The notes under the pieces were generated by a model. It saw only the letters and a list, made by a program, of their open reading frames with translations, searched no databases and was not told the DNA's origin. Positions 1 through 5,297 of a stretch of 7,036 nucleotides of DNA are shown here, piece by piece (the first letter of the stretch is position 1; each line of letters begins with the position of its first letter). The DNA comes from Armatimonadota bacterium (GTDB lineage Bacteria > Armatimonadota > Armatimonadia > Armatimonadales > Armatimonadaceae): positions 1-7,036 of the forward strand of contig JACMIS010000116.1 of NCBI GenBank assembly GCA_014381035.1. Direction: 5' to 3'. A program made the position numbers and the translations under genes.

Positions 1-194
1 ACGACGAACCCCGCCGTCCCGAGCCACTCCGGTCCGATCCTGCCCGCCCATTGTTGCAAATAAGGGACCAGCAGCATCCCGCCGCCGATTCCCAGCGCGA
101 TATATAGAAATATGGCGGCGAAGAGTGGTCCGATGCAGAGTCCCCAGAGGCGCGGGTTGCGCCATAAAAGTGCGGTACCGTGAAGAATATCCAT
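1..194 (-). CDS. EI24/CysZ-like integral membrane protein, N-terminal part
   Basis: Read on the minus strand from the ATG at 194-192, the frame gives 64 codons and runs off the left edge of the window. It begins MDILHGTALLWRNPRLWG, then a long hydrophobic stretch (about residues 17-46, with LFAAIFLYIALGIGGGMLL), then VPYLQQWAGRIGPEWLG. A short amphipathic start containing 'NPRLW', followed by a first membrane helix, resembles EI24-domain (CysZ-like) membrane proteins, where an 'RxPRL' segment precedes the first helix. An in-frame TAA lies a few codons upstream, so the ATG at 194 is the only plausible start; no clear Shine-Dalgarno is visible. The gene is divergent from lysA. Function in this family is poorly defined apart from sulfate uptake by CysZ, so no substrate is proposed. 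The coding call is fairly secure; the family is tentative because only a fragment is visible. Confidence 0.6.
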   Translation of the reverse strand, partial: MDILHGTALLWRNPRLWGLCIGPLFAAIFLYIALGIGGGMLLVPYLQQWAGRIGPEWLGTAGFV

Positions 195-204
195 TGTTAT
201 TTGT

Positions 205-234
205 TTGACACGCCTGCCGCGTCCCGGTTACAAT
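205..234 (+). promoter_or_regulatory. sigma70-type promoter for lysA
   Basis: TTGACA at 205-210 and TACAAT at 229-234 are separated by 18 bases. The -35 is a perfect consensus match and the -10 matches five of six. Transcription would start near 241, giving a leader of about 70 bases before the lysA ATG at 310. The -35 box is only 11 bases from the start of the divergent membrane protein gene, so the two promoter regions must overlap. Confidence 0.7.
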
Positions 235-247
235 ATACGACACTATT

Positions 248-281
248 CGCGGCAACCCGCTATTTGGGATTGCCGCGTTTT
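248..281 (+). promoter_or_regulatory. terminator-like hairpin in the lysA leader
   Basis: CGCGGCAA (248-255) pairs perfectly with TTGCCGCG (270-277). Inside it CCC (256-258) pairs with GGG (266-268), leaving A269 bulged and a seven-base loop. A TTTT run follows at 278-281, with more T-rich sequence to about 292. This has the shape of an intrinsic terminator, yet it lies between the lysA promoter and the lysA start, with no plus-strand gene before it to terminate. It could be an attenuator or a 5' stem that protects the mRNA. The leader is far too short for a lysine (L-box) riboswitch. Confidence 0.6.
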
Positions 282-309
282 GCTGTCTTTTAGATAGGTT
301 TTACCCATT

Positions 310-1641
310 ATGTTACTTGGAACACAACACATCAACAATCGCGGGCATCTGGAAATCGGCGGGTGCGACACTGTGGAACTGGCAGAACAGTTCGGCACCC
401 CGCTCTACGTAATGGATGAGCAAGCAGTGCGCAATAATTGCCGCCGCTATGTGACTGCATTCGCCGAAGCGTACCCCGGCGAGAGCAAGATCACCTATGC
501 CGGGAAAGCGTTCCTGATTCAGGCGATGGCGCGATTGATTGACGAAGAAGGTTTGGGGCTGGATGTCGCGTCCGCCGGGGAACTGCACACCGCGCTGACC
601 GCCGGGTTCCCCGCCGAGCGCATCCTGATGCACGGCAACAACAAATCGGACGCCGAACTTGCCATGGGACTGGACGCCGGTATCGGTCGGTTCGTCGTGG
701 ATAACTTCTTCGAACTGCGCCGTCTTTCGGCGATGGCGGTCGCACGGGGCAAGCGGCAACCGATCCTGATCCGTGTCACGCCGGGCATCGACCCCAAAAC
801 ACACCGCCGGATCCGCACCGGGCAGGAAGACACCAAGTTCGGCATCAATATTAGCGAAGGCTCCGCACTCGCCGCCGTCGCGGAAGCGTTGCGCGACCTG
901 CCCGGCGTCGAACTGACCGGAATCCATTGCCACATCGGTTCACAACTCCTGGACCCGCATACGCACGAACAGGCGATTGAAGTCATGTGCGCGTTTCTGG
1001 CCGAGATCAAAAATACGACTGACTTCACCGTCGCGGACCTCGACATCGGCGGCGGTCTCGGCGTGCGCTACCTGGAAAATCAGGAACCGCCGTCGTATGA
1101 AGAATTCGCGAAACTGATTGTCGGTAAGTTGCTGTCCGAACTCAAAAAGCACGACCTGCCTCTGCCGCGATTATGGCAGGAGCCGGGGCGGACGCTGGTC
1201 GCGGAAGCAGGAACCACCCTGTACACCATCGGGCACACCAAGCGCGTCTTGCTCCCCGACGCACCGGGCGAGCGGTTCTACGTTTCCGTGGACGGTGGTA
1301 TGAGCGACAACCCGCGCCCGCAACTGTACGACGCCGTGTACTCCGCGATGGTCGCGAACCGCGCCGGTCAACCCAAAGACAAAACGGTGACTATCGCTGG
1401 GAAGCACTGCGAGACCGACATTCTGATCTGGGATCTGCCACTCGGCGACACCGACGCGGGCGATCTGTTAGCCGTACAAACCACGGGCGCGTACAATCAG
1501 GCGATGGCATCGAACTACAACCGGTTCACCCGCCCCGCCGTGGTTTTCGTGCGCAACGGAACCGCAGACGTGGTTGTGGAGCGCGAAACCCTCGACGACG
1601 TGATCCGCCAGGACCGCCTCCCGGCGCGGCTCCGGAAATAG
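310..1641 (+). CDS. lysA: Diaminopimelate decarboxylase
   Basis: A cytoplasmic PLP enzyme that decarboxylates meso-2,6-diaminopimelate to L-lysine, the last step of lysine synthesis. The 443 residues match the family's usual length (about 410-450). The fold-type III alanine-racemase-like barrel comes first: ITYAGKAFL carries the PLP lysine (K66), followed by GLGLDVASAGEL, HGNNKSDAEL and TKFGIN. GIHCHIGSQ (204-212), DIGGGLG (245-251) and EPGRTLVAEAG (291-301) provide cofactor phosphate and substrate contacts. The C-terminal beta domain has HCETDIL (C367 and D370, the conserved Cys-Glu-x-x-Asp-type site that completes the partner's active site in the dimer) and TTGAYNQAMASNYN (Y395). The ATG at 310 has only a weak TAGG ribosome site but fits the expected N-terminus (HINNRGHLEIGG). 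It is transcribed from the promoter at 205-234 through a hairpin leader, probably together with the kinase-like gene 14 bases downstream. Confidence 0.96.
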   Translation: MLLGTQHINNRGHLEIGGCDTVELAEQFGTPLYVMDEQAVRNNCRRYVTAFAEAYPGESKITYAGKAFLIQAMARLIDEEGLGLDVASAGELHTALTAGFPAERILMHGNNKSDAELAMGLDAGIGRFVVDNFFELRRLSAMAVARGKRQPILIRVTPGIDPKTHRRIRTGQEDTKFGINISEGSALAAVAEALRDLPGVELTGIHCHIGSQLLDPHTHEQAIEVMCAFLAEIKNTTDFTVADLDIGGGLGVRYLENQEPPSYEEFAKLIVGKLLSELKKHDLPLPRLWQEPGRTLVAEAGTTLYTIGHTKRVLLPDAPGERFYVSVDGGMSDNPRPQLYDAVYSAMVANRAGQPKDKTVTIAGKHCETDILIWDLPLGDTDAGDLLAVQTTGAYNQAMASNYNRFTRPAVVFVRNGTADVVVERETLDDVIRQDRLPARLRK

Positions 1642-1655
1642 TCTACGGCAGGTAC

Positions 1656-2813
1656 ATGGAAACTGGGTTCATCTGGCCCGAGGAGCGCGTCCCATCCGCC
1701 GCGATTCGCGACTGGGTTGCCTCTACCTTTCCGCCTACCGATGTCCACTCAGTCGTCGGACCGACAACGGTTTACCGCGTCAACGATTGGGGGGTAACGG
1801 CGCGTTTCGCGTTGCTCCCCGCCGCCCAGGCTGACGATTCAGAGGATGTTGTCGGTACCGCCTCGGTCGTATGTAAAGTTGGTCTAACTCCTCTATCTGC
1901 GTCTTCGCCCGCTATCTACCACGCACTGGCATTATGTGCACCGGGTAGCGTACCGCGCCTGCTCGCCAGTAGATCAGATGCCATGCCGCGCGAAATGGAC
2001 GGGGTACCGATGGCGAAACCACAGACATGGCTGATGTTCGCCCCCTTTTCGGGTCGGGCTGTGCGGTCCTTCAGGAACGTCGAGCCCATCGTTGAAATGG
2101 CGAAAGTCATGGGACGCGTTCAGGTCGCGTTTGCCGCACTACCCGAGCGGGATAAGCGGGATATTCCGCGAGCGTTCGTGGCAGAGTTGCCCGCACAGTT
2201 AGACACGGTGCTTCGTGACGTTCGCGAGACGTATGCGCCTTTCTGGCGCGAACACCGGCAACGGCTGGTCGGCGAGCACGGTATGGACGAATCCGTTCAG
2301 GAGAGGCTGGCTGATGAACGCACTATGGAGGAATATCGTGCGCGGGTGGTAGCCTGGGTTGGAGAATTGATGCGGTATCGTGAAAGCGATGCCTGGCGTG
2401 ATTCTATAGATCATCTTGATCTGCATACCAACAACGCCGTGGTGCTGGATGAGGGCGATGCGTCGGGAATTAAAGTGCTGATCTACGACTGGGAGGAGGC
2501 GAGCGTCGGGTGCCCCTTTTTCTCTCTCGCCAACCTGCTGGAAAACGCACGCCGACTTGAGCCGACTCCGGCTGCACCCAGCCTGGAAGCACAAGTGCGA
2601 CTCGCTTATCTGAACGTGCTCCCGTGGGGGGTGCGTTCCGAGCGGGAGGAAGCGTTCGACCTCGCGCTCAAACTTGCCCCGCTCCGGCGTCTCTACGAAA
2701 CACGCCAGCTCTTTCGCTCTCTGGGTGTGAGCACCATACAAACTGCGGGCGGCAAACCGATGGAGGAAGCGGTCGTCGTGGCGGGTTACCTCGCGGACGC
2801 CCTGACACAATAA
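1656..2813 (+). CDS. APH/choline-kinase-fold phosphotransferase
   Basis: A 385-residue protein with the hallmarks of the aminoglycoside phosphotransferase/choline kinase superfamily. HLDLHTNN (253-260) fits the catalytic HxDxxxxN loop with H253, D255 and N260. VLIYDWEEAS (274-283) supplies the metal-binding Asp (D278), the equivalent of DFG. ASVVCKVG (69-76) gives a plausible ATP-binding lysine, K74, and TWLMFAPFSG (124-133) resembles the inter-lobe hinge. The centre (about 180-245) is charged and helical; the C-terminus is helical. The frame is open further upstream, but that part lies inside lysA. The ATG at 1656, just past the lysA stop at 1641, is the sensible start, with AGG close in front. 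The tight spacing suggests cotranscription with lysA. The substrate cannot be told from the sequence: it could be a small-molecule kinase (sugar, amino alcohol, amino acid). I see nothing that makes it a resistance gene. Confidence 0.82.
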   Translation: METGFIWPEERVPSAAIRDWVASTFPPTDVHSVVGPTTVYRVNDWGVTARFALLPAAQADDSEDVVGTASVVCKVGLTPLSASSPAIYHALALCAPGSVPRLLASRSDAMPREMDGVPMAKPQTWLMFAPFSGRAVRSFRNVEPIVEMAKVMGRVQVAFAALPERDKRDIPRAFVAELPAQLDTVLRDVRETYAPFWREHRQRLVGEHGMDESVQERLADERTMEEYRARVVAWVGELMRYRESDAWRDSIDHLDLHTNNAVVLDEGDASGIKVLIYDWEEASVGCPFFSLANLLENARRLEPTPAAPSLEAQVRLAYLNVLPWGVRSEREEAFDLALKLAPLRRLYETRQLFRSLGVSTIQTAGGKPMEEAVVVAGYLADALTQ

Positions 2814-2952
2814 TCACCTTGTAGTGTGTTCGCCATAACATCCCGGCGGCACCATCTACCGCAAAGCGTTGAAGACGCTGCGCAGGTCGTAATCGCGTTG
2901 CCGCGTACCGTCTCGCGTCAAGATTTAATAGGGAGTGACGCATACCCACTCG

Positions 2953-2983
2953 TCATCCCCCGACGTCGACAGGGGTGAGTTTC
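2953..2983 (+). terminator. Possible weak terminator of the lysA operon
   Basis: TCATCCCC (2953-2960) pairs with GGGGTGA (2972-2978) with one bulged T and an 11-base loop that itself contains CGACGTCG; GTTTC follows. The stem is short and the T-run poor, so this is a candidate only, chosen because no better terminator follows the stop at 2813. Confidence 0.25.
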
Positions 2984-3037
2984 GCAGTTCATACCGCAAA
3001 CTCAAACAAAACCCTCTAAGCGACAACTGAATTTCGC

Positions 3038-3078
3038 ACCAAATTTATACACCATTTTGGTACACGATGGGGTAGAAT
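3038..3078 (+). promoter_or_regulatory. Possible promoter/operator of the lipoprotein gene
   Basis: ACCAAA (3038-3043) and TTTGGT (3056-3061) form a perfect six-base inverted repeat around a 12-base spacer. TAGAAT at 3073-3078 is a five-of-six match to a -10 box, and the repeat covers the place where the -35 would be, although no consensus -35 is present. A weak promoter that depends on, or is blocked by, a protein at the repeat would fit. The half-sites share the heptamer TTTTGGT with copies at 3116 and 5189 and, inverted, at 5112. Confidence 0.3.
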
Positions 3079-3199
3079 GTGGATGGAAAGTTTCTAACAG
3101 ACTATGTTTGGCACCTTTTGGTTTCCTGAAAGGTTGCCGTATCCCAATCATGCGTAAGTCAGCACACAGTTCGTCTTGATTTACAGAAAGCCAATTGCC

Positions 3200-3436
3200 A
3201 TGAAGATGATGAGTTCGTCTCCTCAAACGAAGACCGTTTTTTTGATCGCCGGAATGATATTGCTCGCGGGAAGCATCCTCGGGAGCGTGGGATGTAATAC
3301 CATACCGAAGGAAGATTCGGCTACCATCACGGAGAGACCAGCCGGTCTTAGTACCCCCGAAGCCAAACCCGCCGCCGGCGCCGCCGGGGGCGGTACAGTC
3401 GCGCCCGCGAATCCCGGTTCGTCTCTGACGCGTTAA
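3200..3436 (+). CDS. Small predicted lipoprotein
   Basis: The 78-residue product starts MKMMSSSPQTKT, has one hydrophobic segment (about 13-30, VFLIAGMILLAGSILGSV) and then C32 in the context GSVGC. This resembles a lipoprotein signal peptide with lipidation at C32, but S29 at position -3 replaces the usual Leu, so the lipobox is imperfect. The mature part is short and low in complexity: a polar stretch (NTIPKEDSATITERPAG) and a Pro/Ala/Gly tail (KPAAGAAGGG, PANPGSS). It is probably anchored on the outer face of the inner membrane or the outer membrane, with no enzymatic domain. The frame also allows a TTG start at 3176; the ATG at 3200 was chosen because it puts lysines at the head of the signal peptide, with AGAAAG about 10 bases upstream. 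Function unknown. It lies ahead of a sugar-type regulator and a pseudopilin gene, its own likely functional context. Confidence 0.65.
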   Translation: MKMMSSSPQTKTVFLIAGMILLAGSILGSVGCNTIPKEDSATITERPAGLSTPEAKPAAGAAGGGTVAPANPGSSLTR

Positions 3437-3500
3437 GTGTAGAAATCCGACAGGTTTGGAAAGTTGCACTATTCGGTTTAGGTGACAATCGGCGCGGGAT

Positions 3501-3530
3501 CGGGTGCTATTCGGCGGTGAATAGTGCCCG
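3501..3530 (+). terminator. Strong hairpin after the lipoprotein gene, possible terminator
   Basis: CGGGTGCTATTC (3501-3512) pairs with GAATAGTGCCCG (3519-3530) over 12 base pairs, two of them G-U, with a six-base GGCGGT loop. It sits 64 bases after the lipoprotein stop. Only a loose T-rich stretch (CTCGTTTGATATTT) follows, so it may terminate weakly or act as an mRNA 3' stabiliser. Its 3' arm can also pair perfectly with GCACTATTC at 3466-3474. Confidence 0.45.
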
Positions 3531-3614
3531 GACTCGTTTGATATTTCCGTGAATCGAAATGATTTCCTCTCTCTTGGAGACTTTAAGAAACCCGCTTCAA
3601 AGCGGCTACGAGTC

Positions 3615-3644
3615 ATGCCAGATTCGTCGTAACGTACTCATAAT
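3615..3644 (+). promoter_or_regulatory. Possible promoter of the regulator gene
   Basis: ATGCCA (3615-3620, four of six to -35) and CATAAT (3639-3644, five of six to -10) are 18 bases apart. Transcription from about 3651 would place both hairpins at 3655-3721 in the leader. A moderate match only. Confidence 0.35.
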
Positions 3645-3654
3645 AATATCCCTC

Positions 3655-3673
3655 CACCGGCACGGCGCCGGTG
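3655..3673 (+). repeat. Leader hairpin 1 of the regulator gene
   Basis: CACCGGC (3655-3661) pairs with GCCGGTG (3667-3673) around the loop ACGGC. A seven-base GC-rich stem just after the presumed transcription start; no T-run follows. Confidence 0.5.
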
Positions 3674-3683
3674 TCAAGCGTCC

Positions 3684-3721
3684 CGCGTACTTCGGTCTCG
3701 GCTTTAAGCCAGAAGTACGTG
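3684..3721 (+). promoter_or_regulatory. Long inverted repeat just upstream of the regulator gene
   Basis: CGCGTACTTC (3684-3693) pairs with GAAGTACGTG (3712-3721), ten pairs with one G-U. Inside it GGCT/AGCC closes a TTA loop (3700-3710). It ends next to the likely ribosome-binding GAGG (3721-3724), 14 bases before the ATG at 3739, so as RNA it could hide the ribosome site. As DNA, its GTAC-containing arms resemble the GTAC-bearing half-sites of AraR, a known regulator of the same GntR-LacI hybrid design, so it may be an autoregulatory operator. Which of the two applies cannot be told from sequence. Confidence 0.45.
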
Positions 3722-3738
3722 AGGTACAATGAACCAGT

Positions 3739-5040
3739 ATGGCACTACAGCAGATGACTTTCTCACCCACGATTGGTCGTCATGGATCGACCACGGCAGA
3801 CCTACTCACCGGAATCCGACAGGCGATTCTGTCGGGAAAATACCAGGCAGGAACCTGGCTCCCAACCGAGCGCGAACTCGCACAGGATTTCGGGGTGGCA
3901 CGTCGCGCCGTCCGACGTGCCATTGACATCATCGCCGAGGAAGGGTTGGTGGTATGCCGCCCCCGCTTCCGCCCGGTTGTCGCGACACTTTCCGGCAAAC
4001 CCTTTTACCTGCCTGTCGAAGCGGACACTCATTCTATCGAAGAGCCGCTGTACCCTCCCTCCCCCGTACTCGCGGGAGACACAGCGGGATCGCGCCTCGT
4101 CGCACTAGTGATGTGGCACGGTGACCCTGAGGAACAAGGTGTGACCGCGCAACAACGCATATTCTGGGGGATGAACCGCCGCCTAGCGCAGGATGGTTTT
4201 CACGGCGTCTTTCTGGACCTGGGGGGTCCCGTGCTTTCGGAAAAGGAAAATATCGGGCGGGGGAAACAGGACCTGCGCTTTTCGTCGGAAGCGGAGAATA
4301 TAGAGCGTGAGGCGAACTATTTGCGCTACGTGCTGGAACACGGGTTCGCCGGTATCGTCTTTTATGCGTACGCCTATCGCCGCAACCGGGAACTGATTCA
4401 GGAGGTCGCCCGGCGCATGCCGGTCGTGCTGATAGACCGGATGATCCCGAGCGTCCAGGCGGACTACGTGGGAATTGATAACCACGGGGCGCAGTATGAG
4501 GCGACGAAACACATGCTGTCGCTCGGACACCGGCGTATCTTGTTCGTCAGCACGGCGGAGCCCATCAACACCGTGCAGGACCGGGTGGAGGGATACCGGC
4601 AGGCGATGGCGGACGCGCCGGGCGGACCGCTCTACGAGAACATTTTGACCGCACTCAGCAACTGGGGCATCCATGAATGGCCCGTGTTCGAAAGCCTGTT
4701 CCGCCTGCCCCGTGGGCAACGCCCGACTGCGATAGTGTGCGTTAACGACCACACGGCAATGAACGTCTGCCGCCGCTTACTTGCCCTCGGCTTGCGAGTT
4801 CCCGAGGATATCGCCCTGTGCGGCTTCGACGATAACTGCGCGGTGTTGCCGAACGATGTAGGCTTGACTACGGTTGCCCAGCCCTTCGAGCAGATTGGTA
4901 GCGCCGCCGCGGAAACTTTCCTCGCACGTTACTTGGAGCCAGCCTCACCCAGCACAGTGCCGCGCCATATCGAATTACCCGCCCGCCTCATCATACGCGG
5001 CAGTAGTGACGACAAAAACGAAGTAGCGGAGACGAAGTAG
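3739..5040 (+). CDS. GntR/LacI-hybrid (AraR-type) transcriptional regulator
   Basis: A 433-residue cytoplasmic DNA-binding protein. Residues about 20-82 are a GntR-type winged helix: DLLTGIRQAILSGKYQAGTWLPTERELAQDFGVARRAVRRAIDIIAEEGLV (written here as one family block, DLLTGIRQAILSGKYQAGTW then LPTERELAQDFGVARRAVRR). A linker rich in Pro/Glu (90-118) leads to a LacI/periplasmic-sugar-binding-like effector domain (119-422). That domain has HGFAGIVFY, VVLIDRMIP, YVGIDNHGAQYEATKHML, GHRRILFVST, DRVEGYRQAM, PTAIVCVNDHTAMNVCRRL, VPEDIALCGFDD and a closing LPARLIIRGSS. In this family R282 and D337 are at positions that often contact a sugar ligand. Such proteins usually repress sugar-use genes until the ligand binds; AraR is the known example. 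An in-frame TGA at 3730 makes ATG 3739 the first start, with GAGG 14 bases upstream. The last codons (NEVAETK) come from a 14-base tandem repeat that also forms the stop. Targets may include itself and the pseudopilin gene. Confidence 0.92.
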   Translation: MALQQMTFSPTIGRHGSTTADLLTGIRQAILSGKYQAGTWLPTERELAQDFGVARRAVRRAIDIIAEEGLVVCRPRFRPVVATLSGKPFYLPVEADTHSIEEPLYPPSPVLAGDTAGSRLVALVMWHGDPEEQGVTAQQRIFWGMNRRLAQDGFHGVFLDLGGPVLSEKENIGRGKQDLRFSSEAENIEREANYLRYVLEHGFAGIVFYAYAYRRNRELIQEVARRMPVVLIDRMIPSVQADYVGIDNHGAQYEATKHMLSLGHRRILFVSTAEPINTVQDRVEGYRQAMADAPGGPLYENILTALSNWGIHEWPVFESLFRLPRGQRPTAIVCVNDHTAMNVCRRLLALGLRVPEDIALCGFDDNCAVLPNDVGLTTVAQPFEQIGSAAAETFLARYLEPASPSTVPRHIELPARLIIRGSSDDKNEVAETK

Positions 5041-5087
5041 CCGAAACGAAGTAGCCGAAACGAAGTGCCCTTAACGAAGTCCGCGCC
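5018..5087 (+). repeat. 14-base tandem repeat across the regulator's stop codon
   Basis: About five head-to-tail units of ACGAAGTAGCCGAA begin at 5018, 5032, 5046, 5060 and 5074. Units 2 and 3 are identical, unit 1 differs at two positions, and units 4 and 5 keep only ACGAAGT before diverging. The stop TAG (5038-5040) is made by the unit itself. Because 14 is not a multiple of three, gain or loss of a unit before the stop would change the reading frame of the tail. Confidence 0.85.
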
Positions 5088-5191
5088 GGGCTAGTCCGAT
5101 GTCCACACCGGACCAAAACGAGCCAAATATTATCTTGCGCCAGGATTTCTCTTCGACATATTTTTACATTAGAGCCAAGTCCTCTGTGTTT

Positions 5192-5203
5192 TGGTTCAAA
5201 CCA
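5192..5203 (+). promoter_or_regulatory. Palindrome upstream of the pseudopilin promoter
   Basis: TGGTTCAAACCA reads as TGGTT-CA-AACCA, a five-base inverted repeat with a two-base centre. It ends 16 bases before the -35 box at 5220, roughly -63 to -52 from the predicted start. The position would suit an activator or an upstream half of a repressor loop. It overlaps the heptamer TTTTGGT at 5189-5195. Confidence 0.35.
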
Positions 5204-5219
5204 TCTGCTAAATTGCCCC

Positions 5220-5248
5220 TTGACAACCGCACCAAACTGACGCATAAT
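5220..5248 (+). promoter_or_regulatory. sigma70-type promoter for the pseudopilin gene
   Basis: TTGACA (5220-5225, perfect) and CATAAT (5243-5248, five of six) are 17 bases apart, the ideal spacing. Transcription would begin near 5255, leaving a leader of about 43 bases. This is the best promoter in the window and suggests high expression. Confidence 0.8.
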
Positions 5249-5283
5249 ACTGACATGGCGCTATGAACCGCACCACACCAAAG

Positions 5284-5289
5284 AAGGAG
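5284..5289 (+). promoter_or_regulatory. Ribosome binding site of the pseudopilin gene
   Basis: AAGGAG lies eight bases before the ATG at 5298. It is the only near-perfect Shine-Dalgarno in the window and fixes the start. Confidence 0.85.
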
Positions 5290-5297
5290 TCGTTGAA

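Larger units (their letters stand above)
2814..3199. other. Intergenic region with short inverted repeats
   Basis: No convincing gene is seen in these roughly 390 bases between the kinase-like gene and the small lipoprotein. They hold a weak stem AGCGT/ACGCT (2865-2879), an inverted repeat GCGTCA-N15-TGACGC (2915-2941), an imperfect CCCC/GGGG hairpin (2953-2978) and ACCAAA-N12-TTTGGT (3038-3061). The right half is AT-richer than the flanking genes. Termination of the lysA transcript and the promoter of the lipoprotein should both lie here, but neither matches consensus well. Confidence 0.5.
3437..3738. other. Structured intergenic region before the regulator gene
   Basis: No gene is supported in these 302 bases. 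They are unusually rich in stems: GCACTATTC at 3466, a 12-bp hairpin at 3501-3530, GAAATGATTTC (3556-3566), CCGCT-TCAA-AGCGG (3592-3605), CACCGGC/GCCGGTG (3655-3673) and a 10-bp stem at 3684-3721. The first stems probably belong to the end of the lipoprotein transcript and the last two to the regulator's leader. Confidence 0.6.

Noticed and set aside
241..309. Lysine (L-box) riboswitch ahead of lysA
   Set aside because: The leader is only about 70 bases, and the multi-helix L-box core does not fit in it.
313..933. Minus-strand frame of 206 codons opposite lysA
   Set aside because: Shadow of a clear lysA; composition shows no protein-like pattern.
1173..1655. Upstream extension of the phosphotransferase frame
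   Set aside because: It overlaps lysA in another frame and translates to low-quality Arg/Pro-rich sequence. The start at 1656 after the lysA stop gives the expected protein.
1656..2813. Aminoglycoside resistance gene
   Set aside because: Only the general kinase-fold motifs are present; position beside lysA and the divergent remainder give no support for antibiotic modification.
3002..3616. Minus-strand open frame of 204 codons covering the lipoprotein region
   Set aside because: The translation is rich in Arg, Ser, His and Thr, with no domain, membrane segment or signal. It has no clear ribosome site, and it lies antisense to a gene with a plausible signal peptide. Its length is notable but not enough.
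3729..3926. ATG at 3729 with a frame of 65 codons
   Set aside because: It overlaps the regulator gene out of frame and has no recognisable content, although its ATG is nearer to GAGG than the ATG at 3739.
5018..5087. CRISPR array
   Set aside because: Units of 14 bases directly abut one another with no spacers.
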